Shown piece by piece: positions 36,677 to 51,600 of a stretch of DNA of 64,000 nt. A program made the position numbers and the translations under genes. Within the stretch, counting starts at the first letter, position 1, and every line of letters starts with the position of its first letter. The DNA is taken from contig JAFMSR010000003.1 of NCBI GenBank assembly GCA_022818135.1, positions 30,010,462-30,074,461 of the forward strand, in the 5' to 3' direction. Source of the DNA: Saxidomus purpurata (Eukaryota > Mollusca > Bivalvia > Venerida > Veneridae). The notes beneath the pieces are model-generated. The model was not told the DNA's origin. It was given only the letters and a program-made list of their open reading frames with translations, and did not search any database.

Positions 36677-39600
36677 TCATCGCACCGTCAACAACTCTAT
36701 GTATTGAAGAACTTCTTCCAGTCTTCTACGATCTTCCATCTTTGTCTGAAATAAAACAAAGAAAACTTTATGATAACCAATCTGATGGAAAGCTTACTGT
36801 TTCTCGTTTATCATGTCAATTGACAAAAATTTCATTACTGTAGCTTGTGATTTTTGTTCATTATAATGTGTTGTAAAGTGTTTCATTAATACACTGCATT
36901 AATTTCCCCATCTGTTACAGCCAGTTATGTTGCCCTTCATCTAAAATATGCACCAGTTTTATCAATGATGTACCAAATGTACTATAATGATGGATTTACT
37001 ATATTAAAAAAATTCCATGTTTATTTTCACGTTACTGGTGACTCGTTTTAATATGACACTCCTGACATTTTCAAAGAAAACGTTATACAAACATCATTTA
37101 CGATACTTGTTGTAATTTATTCCAGTTATTGTAAAAAAAAAAAAAAAAAAATTCTATTTCAGATTGTTTTTATACAAATGTTTTTCTTCCAAAGAAACAT
37201 GAAACCCGCAGACTGATTCCATCTTTATTTTTCAAAATTATAAATAGCTTTAGATGGAAACAATAAAAAAGTGCGAATATTTTATACAGTTGAGCCACTA
37301 AACAGACAATTGATCGGCATTAAACAATCACTCATTAACAGTGAACAGTAGAAGTTTTTATCGCGATGTGTTAGATCATAGATCCGCCTTTGATGGTGTG
37401 AACTTATTTATTTAATCAACAACTTCCTCAAGTTATCAAATTACTGATGCTCGAGTTATCCATGGTAACATGTAGTTAAATGTATAGTATGGTCGGGACC
37501 AACGAGTGATCTCTAATTATCCCTGGTCCTCGATTTATTGATGCTCAAATTCACAAAGTTTTACTGTAATTTTCTTGGCCAAACTTAAAATAATACAAGT
37601 TCCTACCTGCCAGCAATAATCAAGAACAGTTCTCTTTTCTGTACTCAATGATTTAATGTCAGGCAGGGTACCAGCTAGTATCTCTGAGTGAACTGTTCTC
37701 CGATCTTCATGTCTTAGATCATGCAAAACTGGAAAACCAGCTAGCATTTCATAGAACAAGCAACCAGCTCCCCAAACATCAGACTTAAAGTCAACCTTGT
37801 AATTCAAGTCGAACAGCTGAAATTATGATATTAAACTCAGTACTTTTTCATGTTTACAAAAATCATCCAAGATTTTTCAGTAAACATATTTCACTTCACA
37901 AAGAGATAGATTCATATATAATAGAAAGTACAATTACATGAAATTTGCAATTAAAACATACAATTAACAATAAACAATATGTATAAATTAATTAAGCTAT
38001 GACAATCAATAATATATGTTAAGGAACTCTTAATTCCATTGCGGTCTTCTGGAGATCACTGATCTTGTTAAGATTCTACCTTAAGACTTTGTGTTTTAAC
38101 CTATTCATCCTTAAATGAGTCCAAGTCAGCAGTTTCTTATGGTGAATGGGTGTCTGTACTGGTTCTGGTCACGTGACACTGCCTGTCACTTAAAAATACT
38201 GTTGATTTCTATGAGATTCACAAATTTTCTTTTATTTAAATACTTCCAAGAGCTCTTACAGCAAATGAACTAAATATTTAAGTCGTTTTTTTTTTAAATG
38301 TTGACCTACAATGACTGAAATATACTATGAGATTCATCCAACTACAATGGACTGTGTATACATCACTTGCATTAAACGTTTCTTATTTCAACCCTTTATA
38401 TCTCTAAATTGGTATAGATATTTTAATATTTACAGAAAAAGGAAGTAAAACATTTTTGTACTGTGATTTGGCCAGACAATTGCATACCTCTGGTGGACAG
38501 ATATTGTATGGAAGACATTCCTTGACAGAACCTAAATCCCACTGACACCCCACTGGGCATGACAAACTAAAGTTGCCAACTTGAATAGTGCCACGCCTGT
38601 CATCAGGAAACAACATATTTCCACCTACACAAAATAATAATAGTTTTTGAAAACTTAATATACATGTATACCTGAAGTAAAGCCATACAATTAAGTACAA
38701 ATTTGCCATGCAGAAAGCAGTTCTAACAAGCACATTTTAGGAAAATATATATCCCCTGCTAAAAGGAGAACTGTTGTGACTTATTTCCAGACGAATATAT
38801 TGTCCATTTGTAAAATGGCCATTTAAAATATACAATCCTGCCAAGTTTCAATAAAATCTTACCAACAGTAACAAGACATGACTCTGGAAAGAAAAGCGTG
38901 ACGGACGGAAGGATAATTAATGCAAACAAAATGGGTCACTCTACCAGAAATTGCAATAAAGGACAAAAACTGTCTTACATGAAAACTGTACACACATGAA
39001 TATTGTATTCAATTACAATACTCACTGTTCCAGTTAAAGTAGACCACCCCACGCTCATGAAGATGGTGTATAGCTGACAGTATCTGTTTCATGTATCGTA
39101 CAACCCTGGACCAAGGTAAACGTCCAACACAGTTTAAGTAATCTTCAAGACTACCACCTAGAAAACAAATTCTTGTAAGTCTTCTATTAATTCAATGGAC
39201 AAAAAGTACTAAAAATTGCTGGTTCTCTCTCTTGTAAAGTGATTCTTCCACCATGAGTCATGTATGAGGAGCAATAAAGGTAGGTAAAGAAACTTATTGC
39301 ACAATCAAGGCTCAACCAAATTAGGGAACTTACCCAATAAATACTATGTTAAAGCTCATATAACTGAGGTAACTCCGGTATGTCATTGTTTTACAGACTG
39401 TGTAAAATACAACACAAACCCCAGATGTATACAACAGACTACAGTCAACTCTCGTTATCTCAATTTTTTTGGGACCAAAGAAAATAAGTCGAGATAACGA
39501 AAAATCGAGATAACCGAAGTTGGATAAAATATGCCGAAGGGGATGGGAGGGGGTAAGGAAGATTATTGTTGATAGAAAGCGTTTTCTTCTTTCTACCATC

Positions 39601-42600
39601 TTATGATCCTGTAATACACGGTTGTGATACAAACTACCTCGTAGGTTTAAATCAATTAAATGTTCTTCATCTGTTTATGTTGCCTTGCACCCGGTGCTGA
39701 AAGATTGGATTCCCCGGGTCCTCCAAACCTCAGCGTTGCCGACCAGATATCCTCCGGTTGGTTCCGGGCCCTTCTCTGGATTGTTCGACTGGCGCTCGGA
39801 CAAGTTCATGACTTCCGCCTCCAACTGACTCTTCCGTTTTTTTCAAATCGAGATGTAAGACACATTTAAATTGACATAATCTTCATTTCTTGCTGTTTAT
39901 AAATGCAAAAATTTTCTCAGTTTTGATACAATCAGTACAAATTCCCATTCCGCATATTACAGCATTCGCAAAACAACATTAATTAATTTTGGGTCGTTAC
40001 CGAATACTAGTGAATAGCCGCGCTGGTGTTTTTTGCACCTCTGAAGCAGAATAAATTGGCGAATAAATGCCGCAGCTTTTGCACCTTGTTTGGCAGGTGT
40101 AAATGTCAATCAGAATCGGATGTAAATAGAGGAAATTTATAGTGGGGATCAAAAATTTAGTGAGATAACAAAAATCGAGATAAAAAATCGAGATATCCGT
40201 AGTTGATTTATTAGAAAAGAAGGGAAAAATGCCAGAAACATGGATATACGGACCAGTACATCCACATTTCTCATAAATGGAAGGCCATGTGTGTCCATAA
40301 AGTTGTCAAATAAAGAAGTTCCCAAAGTTATTCTTTTAGCAAATTTAAATCAAACCTACATATCATTACAACTGCAATTAGTAGCTAAACCCAAACACCA
40401 ACTGATTCAAATTTGCTTTATTTTCTCTGTAAAACATAAGTTTGACCATATAATGTACAAGGAGTCATGAATTTTTCATATACAGTCCTTGAATATTTTC
40501 AATGTTTGATGATTGAAACAAACCTTGTGCAAAGAGAGAACAGACTTGTATCTTATCATCATATACCAGCAACCACTGCTGTTGTACGACACTAGGGTGG
40601 TTCAAATTCTTCAGTCTTGTGTATAATGACAGCTGATGGTCATATTCCATTAATGGATACTGAAATATACATACAATGCTCGTGTATACAATAGAATATT
40701 AAAACTGACCCAGTGGGTGGCACGGTGGCCGAGTGGTATACACTCTGGACTACCAATCCAGAGGTTCCAAGTTCGAATCCCAACCAGGGCACTGGAAATT
40801 TTACAAAATGCTTTTCAGTGTTTCCCATCTATCTAGAGATTAACTGGTTAGAATTCTCTTGGCAATATATGGGTGTGTTTGATCTTTTCATTTCCATTGC
40901 GTGTTATCAGTTCTTCTCCGTGGCTCAAACATGTGCATCCAGGTTACGTCACCTGTTAAATGTTAGAAGTAACCAGGATTTACAGTGTTTGCAATTTGTC
41001 AGAAGTTCCCGGACAGATTTAAGACATTGTTTCTTTTGCTCCTCAGTGAGCAAATGAGGTACCCACTTAGCAAGAACCTTTCTCGGATGCAAATGCTTCT
41101 TCAGAATCGTTTGCATACAGCCTTTCGATATGCCAGAACTACTGGCTATATTTTTCACCAACAAGTGGGCATCCTGTTCCACCACAGCTTTTACAACAGA
41201 GATATTTGCCTTAGTAATAGAGGTTTTAAAAAGGAGGGTGTCATCTTTGACAGATGATTTCCCAGCTTTAAAAGCTTTATTTCACCTATATACTGTATGC
41301 ACAGATATGGACTGTGGTCCACATTATATCACAGTTTATCAAATATCTGCTTTGCATTTATACTGAAGTCACAAATTTCAGTCTTGTCGTTAACATTACA
41401 AGGTGAATTGTACAATGGTCAGTGCATCATAATTGCATATAATTATTTCAAACTTAAAAATATCTCGGTCATTTGAAAAGCAATTTGCACGTTAAATGGG
41501 TATCGGTAGCTATTGAAAACAGAATTGGGGTGCAATGAAGCATTTTAAAATTACTCTAAAGGCATCTATGGCTTTTGCGGCTCGTACAGGAACCACCAGC
41601 CACCCACCCTGACGACTACACTTTAACAAGAGGGCCAAAATGGCCCTATATTGCTCACCTTGGTACAAGTCCACTTGCCTGGTGGAAGAACGCGAGACAA
41701 TGTTATATACCAAATAGGTTTTCCTATATACATCTTTGTAAAACAAGGGGCATAATTTGAACAAACTTTGAGGAGGTCTACTAGGCAATGCTACATGCCA
41801 AATATCTAAGCTCTAGGCCTTGTGGTTTCAGACAAGACGATTTTAAAAGTTTTTCCTATATAAGCCTATGTAAAACTAAGTGACTCCCCGGGCAAGGTCA
41901 ATTTTGATCCCAAGGGCCATAATTTGAACAATCTTGGTAGAAGTCCACTAGCAAATGCTACATACCAAATATCTAAGCTTTAGGCCTTGTGGTTTCAGAG
42001 AAGAAGATTTTTAAAGTTTTTCCTATATAAGCCTATGTAAAACTAAGTGGGCCGCCTGGGCGGGGTCATTTTTGATCCCAGGGGCACAATTTGAACAATC
42101 TTGGTGGAGGTCTACTAGCAAATGCTACATGCCAAATATCTAAGCTCTAGGCCTTGTGGTTTCAGAGAAGAAGATTTTTAAAGTTTTTCCTATATAAGCC
42201 TATGCAAAACTAAATGCCCACCAGCATGGGGTCAATTTTAATCCAGGGGTCATAATTTGAACAATCTTGGTAGAGGTCCACTAGACAATGCTACATGCTA
42301 ATATCTAAGCTCTAGGCCTTGTAGTTTCAGAGAAGAAGATTTTTAATGTTTTTCCTATTTGTTGCCATAGCAACCAGAGTTCTGCATGGAATGGAATTCT
42401 TTGAACAATTTTGGTAGAGCTTCATGCAAAGGAACATCCCTGCATAGTTTCATCAACATTGGCCTAGTGGTTTCAGAGGAGATGTCGTTTGAATCAAAAT
42501 GTTGATGACGACAGACAATCATCCATCAGAAAAGTTTGAGGGTTGTTATTATATGTGCTCAATAAAATTTGATACCAAAGATCACTTTCAGAGAACACAA

Positions 42601-45600
42601 ATTTTATAATTTGTAATTGTTGAGTTGTTAACATATTTGTACACATGTACTTATTTCAAAATATATATAACAGACCATACTCACCATTTTTAAAACAACC
42701 AACTTCTGCAGCTGATTGTCCATGCAAACATGGGCTGTTCCAAACTTTCCCATAGCAAACATAGGTGTGTGTGTTTCAAACTCCTTTACTTGTAGTTTAG
42801 CCATCATACTCTGAAGCTGATGAAAATATTGTGAAACTATGAAAACAACTGAGAGTAAATTACATTAAAGAAAGCAGAACAGTCCATTACATAAATGAAA
42901 GCGAAACAGTCCATTACAATAATGAAAGCAAAACAGTCCATTGCATAAATGAAAGCAAAACAGTCCATTACATTAATGAAAGCAAAACAGTCCATTACAT
43001 AAATGAAAGCAAAACGACCACAATGAAAGCAAAAGCCCATTACATTAATGAAAGCAAAACCTATATATACAGTTCCCTTTTACATTAAGAGATTTTGTGT
43101 AAATCAAAAATGTTTTTGTTTAAAAAAAATCATGAATGATTTGTGTTTAATGGTGCATCAATTTTAATTATTAAAAAAAAATCCATTGACATTCAATTAA
43201 CTAGCAAAACAAACCTGTGTCCATTACATATAATGAAAGAAAAGCAAAACCTATATATACATGTATATAAATTTCCCTTTTAGAACATCAAGAGATTTTG
43301 TGTAAACATGAAAAATGTAGTTTTTAGTTTGATTGAATGAATGAATGAATGAATGAATTGTGTTTAATGGTGCATCGATTTCAATGATCATTTAAAAAAA
43401 TCTATTGAAATTCCAATATAACTAGGGTTGCAACAAAACAGTCAAACCTGTGCGGTTGCGATATATTGCAATATGTTGATGAAACAGAATAAGGCTTTTC
43501 AAGCTGACCGACAATCACTTGTAAACCTTGTGAATTAAAATTGGTTTACACGGTGTTGCTGAACTTTAACCATTCAATTACAACGTTATATATATCCTGT
43601 ATGTATAGTGAGTTGTTCATCAAACATACAATCTGAATATCATGGTACTAAGATAAATCCAATGAGACGCCCCCTTCAATTCTCAGGATGTTGAACTTCG
43701 AATTAAACGCGATTAATAAAATCAAAATTGACTCCGAATTTCTCAATGTTTTTACGTTTTTAGGTTTTGGGGATATCGGATTGCCCCAATCTAACCCCGG
43801 GTTTATATGCCAGTTCACCCATACATGGGACCTCAGTTTTAAAGTCTCATCCGAAAGACTGTTATACCCCATCATCCTTTTCAATTGATTTTTGCAAATT
43901 GCTACCTCAGATTTTTACCTTTGTTTTTGATTATTGCATTTACGTTTACATTTTATACCAGTGCTTGAATATATTTATTTGGAGAAACTTCTTTTGTTCA
44001 CCACAAACAATGAGCCAGCAGCTTTTAATGCATATAAGTGAAAATATCCAGACTAAGGTACATGCTAGTCATGTATCACTGTGAAACCTTAACAGAAGTG
44101 AAAACAATTAAACCACATAGACAGGTTGGTGCAGATATGCTTATTTGTTACAATCTTCAAAACTTTTATTAAACAGTGTTATAAGAGATGTTGTAGCTGT
44201 AGCTCAGTTCCATATAATCTAATATAATCAATGATACTATACACCATATACTAAAAACAATGGCTAGAATCAACAACAACACAAGTAACAAGAGCTGTCC
44301 ATAAGACAGCAAGCTCAACTATTGTGGGTGTTTGCTAATAAAACAAAACTTTTATCAGTATAATAGCAAAACAAAATTCTGCTAACTATTAAGTATAAAC
44401 TAGGGAAGTTGAATCATAAAAAAAGTCAAAATCTATCACTATATATTTAATTTTTGGTAAATTAATTGTTTGATACAAAATGTACCCCTGAACACTATTG
44501 CTAAGTTTGATATAACTACCATAAGTGGTTACTAAGATATGTGCATGATAGTACCTTGCATGCAAACCTTTAACCAAATTTTCAAAGTCAAACAAGGGCC
44601 ATAATTTGCACTAAATTTAAACAAGAGTTATCTGTCTTGACTGTGTGACACCCCTTAAGACATTAACAAAGTTTCAAGTCAATATCATAAGTAGTTACTA
44701 AAATATGTGCATGATAGTACCTAGCAGGCAAAACTTTAACCAAATTTTCAAAGTCAAACAAGGGCCATAATTTGTACTAAATTTAAACAAGAGTTATCTG
44801 ACTTGATTGTATGACACCCCTAAAGACATGGACAAAGTTTCAAGTCAATATCATAAGTGGTTACTGAGATATGTGCATGATAGTACTTAGCAGGCAAAAC
44901 TTTAACCAAAGAAGCAACGCCGACGCCGACGCACAAGTGACTGTAATAGCTCTCCATATTCCCCGAATAGTCAAGCCAAAAATCTACACAGCAGTTTGAG
45001 AAAATATGTTGAAGATATTGGTATGCTTGGTTTGACCGCAAAATCTGAGAGCAAGCAGCTTTAAACAATTATATGCCTGGACAAAAAGTGCTAACATAAG
45101 GTCATCTGTGGGTTTCATTCTATTAATCTAATCTAGTTTCAGTCAAAGTTTGTGATTCAGTTTTACCTCATGGAATTTAGAGCTTGTTTGTAGGAAGAGT
45201 TTCATTTGTGGATTTCTGAAGTATTTCTGTATCTCCTGGACCATGCATTTAACTAGATCTTCTGATGGACATGTGTACCTAAAGGAAAAATGCAAACATG
45301 CTTTTCACTTTTGTATATTGTAAACAAGAAACACAGCAATGCCACGAAACATGCCAGGTTTAACAGGTGTTTAAGTAAGCAAACTATATACATTTGTAGA
45401 TATAACATACATTTCAAAACAGGTGGAAACTGTTTTATTATTTTTAGTAACAGCAACCTTGACCTTGACCCTAGGGACCTCAAAAGCAATCAAAAGCTAC
45501 ATCTCAACAGAAGCTGCCAACATACTAATTTTCATGGCAAACCCTCATTCCGCGATGAGTTTCCCTCAAGTCCCGAAATTTAAGCCAGAATCTGGTCGAT

Positions 45601-48600
45601 CAAATCTGAACATCAATTACCGGTATTCAACGCTAATATTTTACATTTTATACTAGTACACTGTTGAAAACACCGGAGGGTTATGATCGAAAAATAATTT
45701 AGTAGAAATATCAGACAAAGACCACTAAATATTTCTATCATTTGTAGGTCTGTTTCCATAATCTGTCAAAACAAATTTACAAGAAAGATTTTTTTGCTAA
45801 GATCTTATACTTAATGTACCGATGTAAATCGCTAATTTTAAATAGCCAGTTATAAAAGTCCGCAAATATAGCAAAAATAAAAACTCAGCGATTAAAACCC
45901 CAACTACAGTACATTTACAGACAGACTCATCTTACCACTCTAGAATCTCGGAACAAAATAAAACTGGACATTTTGTCTCCTCACATCCACGGTCACTGTG
46001 CTGATACAGTGCTCTACAATAACTCTTCACAAGTTTGTACATAGGGTCAATATGTGGAATATCTTCTTTCAGAACTCTGAAAACTTCACGCATCTGTAAA
46101 GGAAAATAGCAGAGAAGTGTTTAGTTTACTTTAGGTATACGAGTCAGTGCGGTGCCCCTTAATGACGGGTAACGAAGTTTAAAAGATGTTGAAAATGTGA
46201 TGTTGGGAATTTTCCCTATTATTTTATATTTGCTGATATTGTTTACATTTATTTATATATACAAATGTATTTATATATGTATTTATATATATATATGTGT
46301 GTAAAAATTGTGAAAACCTTACAATTCTTCCTATCAAACTTCTGTTAGTTCAAAGTTTGCACTTTTAAGTAATATCATCTTCCTACACAATATGTGACAA
46401 CCATCAACTCACCTTCCTTCCTGGTGTGGTTTACAATTCACCGATGTTTTATGCTATCCATGCTTAACTCATGCTTAACTGTATCTTTGAATAAACTTAG
46501 TATTTTTAACTCAAAAATAGTTACAATCTTTATATGCACAATTTGCGAGAAGACCTTTGTCAGAAGAGACTATTTGATGAACCACAGCCAGAAAATCCAT
46601 GAAACACCATTAAAGAGATACAGAACAAAAACAATAGAAGTCAACAGAGCCAACATAGACAAAATTACACCATTCAAACCATGGACACCACCAGCAGAAG
46701 CTCTAAACAAAACACCCAAATTTTGAATAATTCCAGGCACTTAACCATGGCTACCAGCAAAATTTAAAGAATCTTATAAGAAGACACACATAAAGAAAAA
46801 TTTCGTAAGAATGATCATACCACCAATGTTAACACCACCAATGGAACCATATAGAACAGCATCAATAGATTATAACATTTTATCAAGGAGCACCAGCACA
46901 GAAACACTTATCCTAGATGAATTGACTATCAAAAAAAACTTGACGGTATCAGCGTACAGCGTAAATGGCATATTCGAAACAAGTGAGTGACTATAAACAA
47001 CCTTTGACACAATACTCAAATTCTATGACAATAATCTATTTTTAGATCTGGACACGTGACAAATAACACTTACCTTTAAACAACAGGTTTCCTTGCATGC
47101 AGGAAAGTTACATCTTGATGCCCTCTCAAGGTCATCTAATGTCACATCCTGTAAATATTAACATTTATTTACCTTCCATAAAATTTATGGTCTTCTGATT
47201 GGTCAATGATCCGTAAATAGATAATTTATTGATATTAACGTACAAGTCGGTAACATACACTTGACATATGTTACTGTACCCCACGCTAAACCTGAGAGTG
47301 TTCGTGTACAGTACGTCAATATATTAGTATGTGCTGATTTGTGATGTCACAAAGTGACATCGAGGTATCATAAGGGCATTTGAAGGTCTGATTACGTTCA
47401 GCCGTTAAATAAATAAAAAATGAAGGGAATCTTTCAAAATTTAAAAAAGGGAAGGGTAATAAAATTGGTATTTGTTTTTTTTACGTGATATATGGGGATA
47501 TATTACCCCCCTTGACATTATATTACCCTCGCCTAATGGCTTGGGTAATATAAATCTAGGCAGGTAATATATCCTGATATACCACTTCAAAAACCAAATA
47601 ACATATAATATAACAACATGAAACAAAGAAGTGTTTAGTGACATCATATGTCATATACATTGTGACTTTGAAATGGGGCTTTAACTACTTGGAATGATCT
47701 TGACCTTTGAGCTGAGGACCATAGTGTTGTAAGCAGCACAATTTCCTATTATATTCTACAATCGATTACATTCAGACAGTTATTACCGAGATATCATCTT
47801 CACAAACATGATAACTTGACTTTGGAGGTAAGGGCACAACTCTTTAGTTTATGCAAATTTATCTAAGATTTATTATGAATATATCTTCTGTAGCCTATTG
47901 AATTGCTCTCTAACACTATTCCTGATGTCTGCACGCTCACACAAGAAAGGAGAGTTTTTCATTGCTGGTACCAATTTACAGCTGGGTGGACTGAGGCACG
48001 TCAGGTATCAGTGTCTTTGCCCAATGTCATACCAAGAGCATCAGCTTGACTATTTAACATGACAACCCATTCATCATGTTGGATGTTTGTGTGAAGTTAA
48101 AATGAATTCTGTTTGATACTTTTAAAGCTACAAGGCACAAAAATATTCTTATACACAGTGTTTCTGCATGTAATATAAATTTCCTCAATCCATATGGCAT
48201 GGCCAGCCCCTCAACCTGCAGCTGCAAGGCTGTTGCTCAAAACCAAAGATGGAAACTGCAAATGTGTGTGATATGATAGCAATACCAGCTTGCAGTAACT
48301 TACCTTAAAGGTCTGGGAACCTGGTGTATCAGTCCTCTCTCCTGTAATGTTAAAAGATAAATTTTGCTCTCTTATTATATCCTATTACATGTCACCACCA
48401 CAAAAGCATACTTTATACTAGTACTGATATCATCATTACACTGCTTAATTCATAAAAATGAAGTTGGCCTTGTCTTAATTTGGGCATTGTTGTTAGTTGT
48501 TCTAAGAGCAGTCTACTGAAAATCTACTGACTGAATATCAAACAAACAATGCAGATTATGATCACACTGCACAATGATCTATAACGGTCACAAAGACAGA

Positions 48601-51600
48601 ATACTTTGCGACAAGCAGGGTCTGAAGACTGTCTGCAATCAGCTGTGAATTGCCTAGAATAAAACTACTACTCTTATATCCCAGTCTTTTTTTCTGAACA
48701 AAGCACCAAGCCGCTGACGATGCCGGCGATCAAGTGATGACAATAGCTCAACATTTCTTTTTAAAAATCAGAGGTGCTAAAAACACAATACTCTTACTGG
48801 TACAACGCTCAACAATGAGTGGGATAATGTCTGTGTTGTTTACGTCATATTTATGACATATCATGTTTTATGTCATACACTGTTAACGCCAGGCTTCATG
48901 GAAGACTTTGAGGACAGGTCTATTGTTTACAATGGCCATGTAATGCGCATAAATGAAAGCTTATTATAACAGCACTTGAATGTCCCCATTGCTGCACATT
49001 CTTTCTTCGTGCAAACTGGGCAACAGCACACTTTTTCACAATTATGCAAGAATTACTTCTTCAAAAACAGGCTTAAATAACTTATGTTTAATTAAACATG
49101 ATTTTATGTGAAATTAGAGGGACATGAAAAGTGTTTATTATATATACAACAGAGAAAGGGATAGAGCAGCTGTGTTTGTAAAGGTTGAAATCAGTGTGGG
49201 GGGGGGGGGGGGGGGTAATTACTTCTATGCTCATATCTTCTATTTTCTAATTTGTATTTGAAGTTTTCTATTTGGTATTTTAGAGCACTTAAGAAGCATG
49301 CTTAAATACCTAGCTCACAGCCCATATCTCTTTGGTTAAGTATCAAGAAGTACACTCACTTAAGACTATTTTCACACCATCAGTAAACACTATCCAAAAG
49401 GGTTAATAAAGATTAAATTAATGTCCCTCTTGCATTGTCTTGATACTACATTTATTGTAGATAAACATCAAAACAATCCCCTCAAGTTTTAACTTCTGTA
49501 AACTTGTCAATAGCATTTCCTTGAAATGAATAACAAAATAATTTCCTTGAAATAAAAACACCTCATTTCATGCTACACTTGATATACTAAGTGATGCATG
49601 CATTTTTGTTTCCGCTTAACTTTTAAATCACTGAAAATTTTACAAGTATCATCAATTTATCAGAGATATGCTTTTTGTATCTAGCTATATGGCTGATCAA
49701 ATAGACTAAATAGTATACAACCAAAACTGAAGAGTTCATACTTTTCCTTGCAGTCACTCAAATGGATTCAAATCATGCCATACTACAAACCATACTAACA
49801 AATTAAAAAGTTTTTTTTCCTAACAACTAAGAGAGAAACAGTGCAGCAAGAGTGCAGTGTGTGAACTATTTCATTTTAATTTCTTATGGCTTTCTTCTAA
49901 CCTTTCACAGCATTTCAATACAATATAATCATAGTCAGTAAGAGCATTTAACTGAGTTATCTATGTGTGAACATCAGAGAATTACCTAAAGTTATTTACA
50001 CTTTCTTTTTAAAAAATAAAATCTAAGAAAGTAAAAACAAAAAGACAGATTTTGCAGACAAAGCTTGTGGACACAATGTACATACCATGACTGTATGGAC
50101 TTGTGAGGCTGTCTGGTCCTCTGATGACTTGGCGTATTTTTTCTATATCACTTGGACTGAGAGCATCAAACTTTAACTGGAGTAACTGTTCTTCAAATCT
50201 TTTCACTACCTCTGGTGGACTCGGCTGTAAAACCAGTTTAGAAACTTTACATTGCAAAACAAAATTTAGAAGATTTTAGAGGAATGTTGAACTTGTTACT
50301 GCCATTGTATCTAAATCTACAGAATGATGTTTGCCTATAATATTTGTGGCAAATACACAGTAGTACAAAACAGCCAAGATGATTTACATTGTATAAATTT
50401 CAAGATTTCAAGATGTATCAAGATGGCAGTTACTTTCATTAACCGACCATGCGTGCACCCTGGACATAATACTCCAGAGACATGTGAGGCAGTATACAAG
50501 CTGCTCGCTCTCAGATTTTGGTGAAACAAGAGGGCCATGATGGCCCTATATCGCTCACCTGACTACCATTGGCTATAATAAAAGGGGTCATGATTCTAAC
50601 ATAATTCATAGAGGTCCACTACACAATGCTAAGTAACATTTCAAATGTCTATTATCTACCTGTCGGCCTTGTTTTTTTTTTAAGTTTTCCCTATATAAGC
50701 CTATGTGAAATCAAGTGACTTCACCCCCTCCCGGGAAGGGGTAATTTTGACTAGGGTCATGAATTGAACGAACTTGGTAGAGGTCCACTAGACAATGCTA
50801 CATGCTAAATATTTAAGCTCTAGGCCTTGTGGTTTCAGAGAAGAAGATTCTAAAGTTTTTCCTATGTAAGCCTATGTAAAACCAAATGACCTCCCGGGCA
50901 GGGTCAATTTTGACCAGGGGCTCATGATTTCAACAATCTTGGTAGAGGTCCACTAAACAATGCTACGTGCTAAATAGTTAAGCTCTAGGCCTTGTGGTTT
51001 CAGAGAAGAAGATTTTAAAGTTTTTACTATATAAGCCTATGTAAAACCAAGTGACCCCCCAGGCAGGGTCAATTTTGACCCAGGGCTCATAATTTCAACA
51101 ATCTTGGTAGAGGTCCACTAGAAAATGCCACATGCTAAATATCTAAGACTCTAGGCCTTGTGGTTTCAGAGAAGAAGATTTTTAAAGTTTTTCCTATACA
51201 AGCCTATGTAAAACCAAGTGACCCCCCAGGCAGGGTCAATTTTGACCTGGGGCTCATAATTTCAACAATCTTGGTAGAGGTCCACTAGACAATGCCACAT
51301 GCCAAATATCTAAGCTCTGGGCCTTGTGGTTTCAGAGAAGAAGATTTTAAAGTTTTTACTATATAAGCCTATGTAAAACCAAGTGACCCCCCAGGCAGGG
51401 TCAATTTTGACCCGGGGCTAATAATTTCAACAATCTTGGTAGAGGTCCACTAGAAAATGCCACATGCTAAATATCTAGACTCTAGGCCTAGTGGTTTCAG
51501 AGAAAAGATTTTTAAAGTTTTTCCTATATAAGCCTATGTAAAACCAAGTGACCCCCGGGCAGGGTCAATTTTGACCCGGGGCTCATAATTTCAACAATCT

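Larger units (their letters stand above)
36677..42816 (-). other. Pseudokinase domain exons of the 1119-aa protein
   Basis: Six exons encode subdomains in the canonical order. Against the standard kinase pattern, the catalytic Asp is Asn979, the following catalytic-loop Lys is Asn981, the metal-binding DFG Asp is Asn999, and the helix-C Glu position appears to be Leu904. The VAIK-type Lys891, the catalytic-loop Asn984 and the structural D1040 of SDVWGAG are kept. Known pseudokinases show the same mix of lost catalytic and kept structural residues. The exact alignment at helix C is my own and approximate. Confidence 0.85.

Noticed and set aside
40714..40793. Functional tRNA gene
   Set aside because: A and B boxes and one stem are good, but the acceptor and D arms do not close into a cloverleaf; a SINE head.
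42861..43060. CRISPR-like regular repeats
   Set aside because: Units are tandem without unique spacers, in an animal intron; a minisatellite.
45423..45656. + strand open frame beside the 45167-45278 exon
   Set aside because: Begins in a ccttgaccttgaccctaggg-type phrase common to dispersed repeats and has no family support.
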